Shown piece by piece: positions 59,773-64,000 of a DNA stretch of 64,000 nucleotides. The DNA lies in contig NZ_CP070501.1 of assembly GCF_018308945.1 (NCBI RefSeq), positions 1,364,001-1,428,000 on the forward strand, given 5' to 3'. The notes under the pieces were generated by a model. It was given only the letters and a program-made list of their open reading frames with translations. It did no database searches and was not told where the DNA came from. A program made the translations under genes and the position numbers. Source of the DNA: Agrococcus sp. Marseille-Q4369 (lineage in GTDB: Bacteria; Actinomycetota; Actinomycetes; Actinomycetales; Microbacteriaceae). Positions within the stretch are counted from its first letter, which is position 1; every line of letters starts with the position of its first letter.

Positions 59773-60422
59773 GCGTCGGCCGCGACCCGCTCCTGCGGCT
59801 CCTCCTCCGGCTCGGCTCGGGCGGCCTCGAAGCGGGACGCGACCGCGATCGCGTCGCAGAGCGCGAGCAGCAGCGCGGCCGGTGCGACGAGCGGCACGTC
59901 GAGGTGCAGGAGCGCCGCGCGCCGCTCGCCCGGCACCGTCACCCAGTAGTCGACCGCGAGCGCCGGCGTCGCGCCGTCGCCGTGCGGCGCGTCGCGCACG
60001 ACCGGTCGGCGCAGGACGCGGGACCGGCCGGCGTCGAGCACGCGATCGTCGGGGCCCGGAGACGCGGTGCCGCCCGCGCCCTCGTGCGCCGCCCGCAGCA
60101 CGAGCGGCACGAGCGCGGCCATCACCGCGTCGGGCTCGACCGAGGCGGCGGTCGGCAGCGGCACCCCGCGGTAGACGGATGCGACGGCGGGCAGGGGTAC
60201 GTCGGACTCGAGCGCGACCCCGACGTGCACCTCCGCTGCGCCCGCCGCCTCGGAGCGCTCGAGCGCCGCCTCGAGCCGCTCCCGCAGGGCGATGCGGAGC
60301 GGTGCTCGCTCGTCGCCCCGACCGAGCAGCCGAGCCGCGAGCTCGCGGATCCGCTCGCGTGCGCCGGGCTCGCCGACCGGCAGCCGCACCCACTCCCCCG
60401 GCAGCCGCAGCACGAGCCTCAC
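59769..60422 (-). CDS. uncharacterised 217-aa protein of the hydrolase/WXG100-like operon
   Basis: GTG start overlapping the preceding stop. Sequence begins RLVLRLPGEWVRLPVGEPGA and includes SDVPLPAVASVYRGVPLPTA; no membrane helix or motif recognised. Being fourth in a coupled operon with a WXG100-like protein, it could be an accessory or immunity factor of a type VII-like module. Its end lies at the rpsL promoter. Confidence 0.65.
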   Translation of the reverse strand: MRLVLRLPGEWVRLPVGEPGARERIRELAARLLGRGDERAPLRIALRERLEAALERSEAAGAAEVHVGVALESDVPLPAVASVYRGVPLPTAASVEPDAVMAALVPLVLRAAHEGAGGTASPGPDDRVLDAGRSRVLRRPVVRDAPHGDGATPALAVDYWVTVPGERRAALLHLDVPLVAPAALLLALCDAIAVASRFEAARAEPEEEPQERVAADA

Positions 60423-60766
60423 GCCCCGCTCCCGAGCAGCAGGACCTCGCCGCCCGCGGCGACGGCGCCCTCGACGGGCACTGCCTCGAGCGCCGCGCAC
60501 ACATCGATCGCGTGGCGCACGCCGTCGACGAGCCGCTCGAGCGCGAGGCTCGCCGGCACGCCCGGCCGGGTCGAGCGGAGCGCGTCGACCGCCGCGCGCA
60601 CGACGCGGCCCGCCGCATCCGCCCCCTCGTCGTCGACGAGCAGCGCGACGCGCAGCGCGCGGCTGCCGGGCAGCCCGTCGACCGCGATCGTCGCGCACGC
60701 CGAGGCGACGCCGTCGATCGCCTCGAGCTGCAGCTCGAGCCCGGGCTCCCTCCCCGTCGCGGCCAC
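60419..60766 (-). CDS. uncharacterised 115-aa protein of the hydrolase/WXG100-like operon
   Basis: GTG start one base after the hydrolase stop. Pattern of strands and helices (LQLEAIDGVASACATIAVDG, ALRVALLVDDEGADAAGRVV), no motif recognised. Soluble, acidic. Possible chaperone or immunity role by position only. Confidence 0.62.
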   Translation of the reverse strand: MAATGREPGLELQLEAIDGVASACATIAVDGLPGSRALRVALLVDDEGADAAGRVVRAAVDALRSTRPGVPASLALERLVDGVRHAIDVCAALEAVPVEGAVAAGGEVLLLGSGA

Positions 60767-60767
60767 G

Positions 60768-62450
60768 TCAGCGGCCCCGCTCGAAGATCGACGCGTGCGC
60801 GAGCTCGACGCCGACGAAGAAGCGATCGAGGTCGTGGAGCGCCATCCACGTCGCTGCGGGTCCGGGTGCATCGCCCTGCTGCTGCATCGTCACCTGGTAC
60901 GCGAGGCCCTCGTGCGGCACGAGGCCCGTGCCGGGGGGCGGCGGCACCCGCACGCTCAGCCGATTCGGGTCGCCGCTGAGGTCGAGCTTGCCGGGCGCCT
61001 CGGCGAGCGGCACGGGGTCTGGCAGCCCGTCGCCCGCGTGCTCGAACGACAGCACCGGGATGTGGGTCGGGATCGACGCGTCGTCGACGGGGGCGCCCGC
61101 GACGATCACCGCGTCGACGTCGTAGAGGGCGGTGAAGGCCGGGTCGGCCGCGAGGTTCGCGGCCGTGATGCCGCCGAGGCTCCAGCCCGAGAGCAGCACG
61201 CTCGAGCCGGCCGGCACACCGGCCTCGGCCATCGCCTGCACGACCGCCCGCTCGAGCTGCGTGGGGTCGACGCCGAGCTTCGCCGCGACATCGGAGTGCA
61301 CGTCGTTGATCGACGAGGAGCCGGGGCTCCACACCTGGGTGCTCGGGATGCTCACGCGGTAGGCGGTCGTGCCGTAGGCGCCGGTCACGGCGGTGACGGT
61401 GATCATCGTGGAGGCGCCAGGATCGTGCTCGCCGGGCGCGCCCGCGTGGGCGTCGGCCGCGCGGTTGTCGGCCTGCAGCCTCGCGAGCAGGTCGCCGGCA
61501 GTGCCCGCGGTGCCCGCGCGCGGCTCGCGCGCGCCGCTCCACAGCAGCACCGGCGTGCCCGCGTCGCCCGCGATGAGCCAGTCGACGACGCCCGGCAGCG
61601 AGCCGTGCAGCCACGCGATCGTGCCGCGCACGATCGCCGCGTCGATCGAGCCGGTCTCGACGAGCGCGCGGACGAACGCCGCCGCTCCGCCGTTCGCGAC
61701 CCACGTCACGACGAGCGCGAGCGCGACACCGGCGAGCAGTGCGCCGACGAGGCCCGTCGCGGCGAGCGCGATCGCGAGCGCCGCGGCGACGAGCGCGCCG
61801 ATCGCCGCGAGCACCGCCGCGCCGAGCCAGGCGAGCGCGTCGACGACCGCGTCGCGGATCGCGTCGAGGAGCCCCGAGACGGCGCCCCGCACATCGTCCC
61901 ACCACGAATCGCCGATCGCGGAGTGCTCGATCTCCGCGCGGATGCGCGCAGTCGCCTCCTCGGCCGCGCGCCGCTTGCGCTCTGCCGCGCCGCGCCAGTC
62001 GGCCTCCGCCTCGGCCCGCCGGCCTGCGTGCAGCTCGGCGAGCGCGAGCTGCTCCGCCGCCGCCCGCTCGAGCGGAGCGGCCTCCGCGGCGGCGCCAGCG
62101 AGGCTCGCGAGCCGGTCGCGCTCGGCGAGCGCCTCGAGCCTCGCGGCATCGGCGCTGCGCCACTCCTCGATCGCCCCGTCGGCGCTCTGCTGGGCGGCGC
62201 GCAGCTCGTCGGCGTAGTCGACGAGCGCCTGGCCCGTCACGCGGTAGCGCGAGGTCGCGGAGCCCAGCTGGCCCGACACCTCCTCCGCGCCCTCCCGCAC
62301 CCGATCGAAGGCGCGCGCGACGGTCGCGTCCTCGTCGCTGATGGCACGCAGGTGCTCGATCGCCTGCTCGATCGCCTCGGCCGTGCGGAGGTAGGCGTCG
62401 CCGTGCCCCTCGACGGCCTGCCACTGCCCGCTGAGCTGCTCGAGCGTCAT
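60768..62450 (-). CDS. large membrane-associated alpha/beta hydrolase with helical WXG/LXG-like N-terminus
   Basis: 560 aa. Residues 1-175 are a helical, coiled-coil-prone domain; 190-256 hold about three membrane segments; 345-560 look like an alpha/beta hydrolase with nucleophile elbow GWSLGG (Ser424), candidate acid in EHAGDGLPDPVP and His in PHEGLAYQV. The ATG overlaps the stop of a WXG100/EspC-like gene. Such architecture occurs in actinobacterial type VII-linked proteins, possibly lipase-like effectors. Function is inference. Confidence 0.7.
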   Translation of the reverse strand: MTLEQLSGQWQAVEGHGDAYLRTAEAIEQAIEHLRAISDEDATVARAFDRVREGAEEVSGQLGSATSRYRVTGQALVDYADELRAAQQSADGAIEEWRSADAARLEALAERDRLASLAGAAAEAAPLERAAAEQLALAELHAGRRAEAEADWRGAAERKRRAAEEATARIRAEIEHSAIGDSWWDDVRGAVSGLLDAIRDAVVDALAWLGAAVLAAIGALVAAALAIALAATGLVGALLAGVALALVVTWVANGGAAAFVRALVETGSIDAAIVRGTIAWLHGSLPGVVDWLIAGDAGTPVLLWSGAREPRAGTAGTAGDLLARLQADNRAADAHAGAPGEHDPGASTMITVTAVTGAYGTTAYRVSIPSTQVWSPGSSSINDVHSDVAAKLGVDPTQLERAVVQAMAEAGVPAGSSVLLSGWSLGGITAANLAADPAFTALYDVDAVIVAGAPVDDASIPTHIPVLSFEHAGDGLPDPVPLAEAPGKLDLSGDPNRLSVRVPPPPGTGLVPHEGLAYQVTMQQQGDAPGPAATWMALHDLDRFFVGVELAHASIFERGR

Positions 62451-62719
62451 CCGGCCGCCAGCTGCCGGTCGGTCTCGCGGAACCCGGTCGCGATGCCCGC
62501 GATGCGCTCGGCGAGCGCGTCCGCCGCCTCCCGATGGCGCTCGCGGTTGTCGTCCCAGGTGTCGGCGAACGCGAGCACGCTCGCTGCCAGCCCGTCGTGC
62601 CCCACGGCCTCAGCTGCGGCGGCGCTCGTGCGGTCCGACGCCGCGAGCTGCCGCGTGACGAAGCCGAGCTCGGCGACCGCTGCGTCCAGGTCGCCGTAGG
62701 TGATGCGGATGTCGGCCAC
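62447..62719 (-). CDS. WXG100/EspC-like small helical protein
   Basis: 90 aa from GTG 62719, preceded by GAGGAGG. Two long helices around a GH DG turn; LAFADTWDDNRERHREAADA resembles the F...W......L pattern of EspC/WXG100 relatives, although WxG itself is absent; ends GFRETDRQLAAG (Y/F-x-x-x-D/E-like export tail). Expected to be a secreted partner of a type VII (Esx-like) system, but no EccC-type ATPase is in the window. Confidence 0.65.
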   Translation of the reverse strand: MADIRITYGDLDAAVAELGFVTRQLAASDRTSAAAAEAVGHDGLAASVLAFADTWDDNRERHREAADALAERIAGIATGFRETDRQLAAG

Positions 62720-62823
62720 TGCGCCTCCTCGTGGGGCCGACGCTACGCATCCGCCGCCCGGGGAGTGAATGGGCAGGAGTGCCCATCGACAGCAGCCGTC
62801 TCGCGAGCGAGGGGTGCCGGGGA

Positions 62824-63447
62824 TCAGGGCTGCGGGCGCCGCCAGCGCAGCGTCGAGACGCACGCGTCGAGGAGGATGCGCTGGCCGTCGACGAGCGGAT
62901 CCTCGACGTCCATGTCGACCGGCCGGTTGATAGTCGCGGTCAGCTGCAGCGCGCGCCTGCGCTGCGTGCCGGGGACGGGCGTGAGGTAGACGACGGTGAG
63001 CACCCGCAGCGACTCGCCCTGCACGGTCTCGAGCCGGTCGCGCTCGAAGCGCACGATGCGCTTCGAGTCGTCGAGCGGCGCCGCGTCGTACTCGAGGATC
63101 GCGTGGCGCACCGCCTCGTCGAGCGTGACGTCGGGCTGCGCGCGGCGGATGGAGGCGAGGATCGACGACGACAGCCACAGCGTGTCGTCGCCCTCCTCGG
63201 TCGGCGTGAAGAAGGCGACGACGTCGCTGCGCTGCATCGCCTCGAACGAGTCCTGGAGCATGCGCTTTGCGTGCGCGTAGAGGTCGGGCCGGTGGGCGCG
63301 GAGCATGCGCTCGCGGATGCCGGCGGCCATCGCATCGTGCGTGGCGCGATCCGGCGCGTGCCGCGCCCAGCCGGGCGGCAGCTCGAGCTCGAACTCGGGG
63401 TCGGGCGCGGCTCCGAGCTCCGCGCGCAGGTCGGTCTGCTCGCTCAT
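62824..63447 (-). CDS. uncharacterised 207-aa protein
   Basis: Soluble alpha/beta-looking protein (FELELPPGWARHAPDRATHD, RSDVVAFFTPTEEGDDTLWL, RVLTVVYLTPVPGT). No family recognised. Lies upstream of the WXG100-like operon and downstream of a membrane protein on the same strand, so it may belong to the same system. Confidence 0.65.
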   Translation of the reverse strand: MSEQTDLRAELGAAPDPEFELELPPGWARHAPDRATHDAMAAGIRERMLRAHRPDLYAHAKRMLQDSFEAMQRSDVVAFFTPTEEGDDTLWLSSSILASIRRAQPDVTLDEAVRHAILEYDAAPLDDSKRIVRFERDRLETVQGESLRVLTVVYLTPVPGTQRRRALQLTATINRPVDMDVEDPLVDGQRILLDACVSTLRWRRPQP

Positions 63448-63496
63448 GCGTCCTCCTCGGTCATGGATGTCCGGGCCTCGTCCGAGCGGGGCGCGG

Positions 63497-63997
63497 TCAC
63501 TGCGCGCGCTGCTCGGCGTCGAGACGGTGCAGCGTGCCGAGCTCGGCACGACGGGCGCGCTCGGCGGTGCTCGGCTCGAGCCTGCCGCGCTCGGCGAGCA
63601 GGGCGATCGCCGCGTCGCGGTCGTCGCGGATGCTCCGCAGCTCGTGGTCGGGGATGCCCGCGAGCACGGCGGCGAGCGCGTCGCGATGCGCGCGAGCGTC
63701 CTCCGCGGCGGCCGTGACGGCGGCGGCGCCGCGGCCGAGGGCGAGCACGAGCAGGCTGAGCACGAGGCCGAGCACGCCGGCGACGAGCACGGCGCTGCGC
63801 CACCCGCCGACGCCGGCGACCGACGCGAGCGAGGCGGCGGAGCCCATGACCCACCAGCTGAGCGCGGCGAAGACCGCCGTGCCGAAGCCGAGCAGCAGCA
63901 GCTGCCGGTCGCGCAGGCGCGGCCCGCGCAGCCACACCACCGCGGCGACGACCTGCACGACGGCAGCGACGCCGAAGCACGCGCCCGCGATGGGCAC
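63497..63997 (-). CDS. membrane protein with cytoplasmic helical tail (may extend beyond the window)
   Basis: 166 aa counted from GTG 63997. Four hydrophobic segments (GACFGVAAVVQVVAAVVWL, LLLLGFGTAVFAALSWWV, AVLVAGVLGLVLSLLVLALG) followed by a charged helical tail (AHRDALAAVLAGIPDHELRS). The frame is open to the window edge, so the true start may lie outside. Function unknown. Confidence 0.6.
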   Translation of the reverse strand: MPIAGACFGVAAVVQVVAAVVWLRGPRLRDRQLLLLGFGTAVFAALSWWVMGSAASLASVAGVGGWRSAVLVAGVLGLVLSLLVLALGRGAAAVTAAAEDARAHRDALAAVLAGIPDHELRSIRDDRDAAIALLAERGRLEPSTAERARRAELGTLHRLDAEQRAQ

Positions 63998-64000
63998 GGA

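Overview
The window is a stretch of high-GC actinobacterial chromosome. Dense minus-strand operons with 4-nt ATGA/GTGA overlaps, frequent GTG starts, the gene content (infA-rpmJ-rpsM-rpsK-rpoA-rplQ, rplM-rpsI-glmM, an alr-tsaE fusion next to tsaB-rimI) and a dispersed hairpin repeat of the form GGTCGAG...ATCGAGACC together suggest Microbacteriaceae (Agrococcus- or Microbacterium-like). The family assignment is inference.

Layout, left to right. 0-13.3 kb: rimI-tsaB-(alr-tsaE)-acpS-glmS facing coaA; a divergent EamA exporter/CGNR-regulator pair; an amino-acid permease remnant; glmM-rpsI-rplM; a long coiled-coil protein; a HAD phosphatase; truA. 13.3-18.5 kb: a GH15 glycosidase convergent with rplQ-rpoA-rpsK-rpsM-rpmJ-infA, the alpha-type ribosomal operon, into which a pair of hairpin repeats has been inserted. 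18.6-23.1 kb: a DUF3419-like enzyme and a mannitol PTS operon (HPr, EIICB, EIIA, mtlD). 23.2-29.7 kb: an accessory island that looks like a circular bacteriocin locus (AS-48/uberolysin/circularin type) with a precursor peptide, a SpoIIM/DUF95 membrane protein, three further membrane proteins, two ABC ATPases and a permease, governed by small XRE regulators and an ImmA/IrrE-type protease. 29.7-41.8 kb: map-adk-secY and the complete spc and S10 ribosomal clusters, without rpsN. 42-51.6 kb: a histidine-utilisation set (hutG, then hutI-U-H with a divergent IclR regulator) surrounding a type III polyketide synthase/methyltransferase/FAD monooxygenase trio. 51.6-55.1 kb: OsmC, a 20-bp tandem repeat, three acidic low-complexity proteins sharing a promoter-like dyad, small conserved proteins and a nucleotidyltransferase pseudogene. 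55.1-59.8 kb: the str operon (rpsL-rpsG-fusA-tuf). 59.8-64 kb: a WXG100/EspC-like protein coupled to a large membrane hydrolase and several unknown proteins, reminiscent of a type VII secretion substrate module.

How it works together. Most of the window is housekeeping: translation, protein export and maturation (secY, map), start of cell-wall amino-sugar synthesis (glmS, glmM, alr), CoA/ACP activation (coaA, acpS) and the t6A tRNA modification genes. Accessory traits are inserted at the seams of the conserved ribosomal clusters: mannitol uptake plus bacteriocin between infA and map, and hut/PKS/stress-like genes between rpsJ and tuf. The bacteriocin locus is the strongest candidate for a poorly described system. 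Its eight genes are almost all translationally coupled, its own repressor gene lies directly upstream, and the precursor ends in Ile-Arg rather than the hydrophobic residue usual at the circularisation junction.
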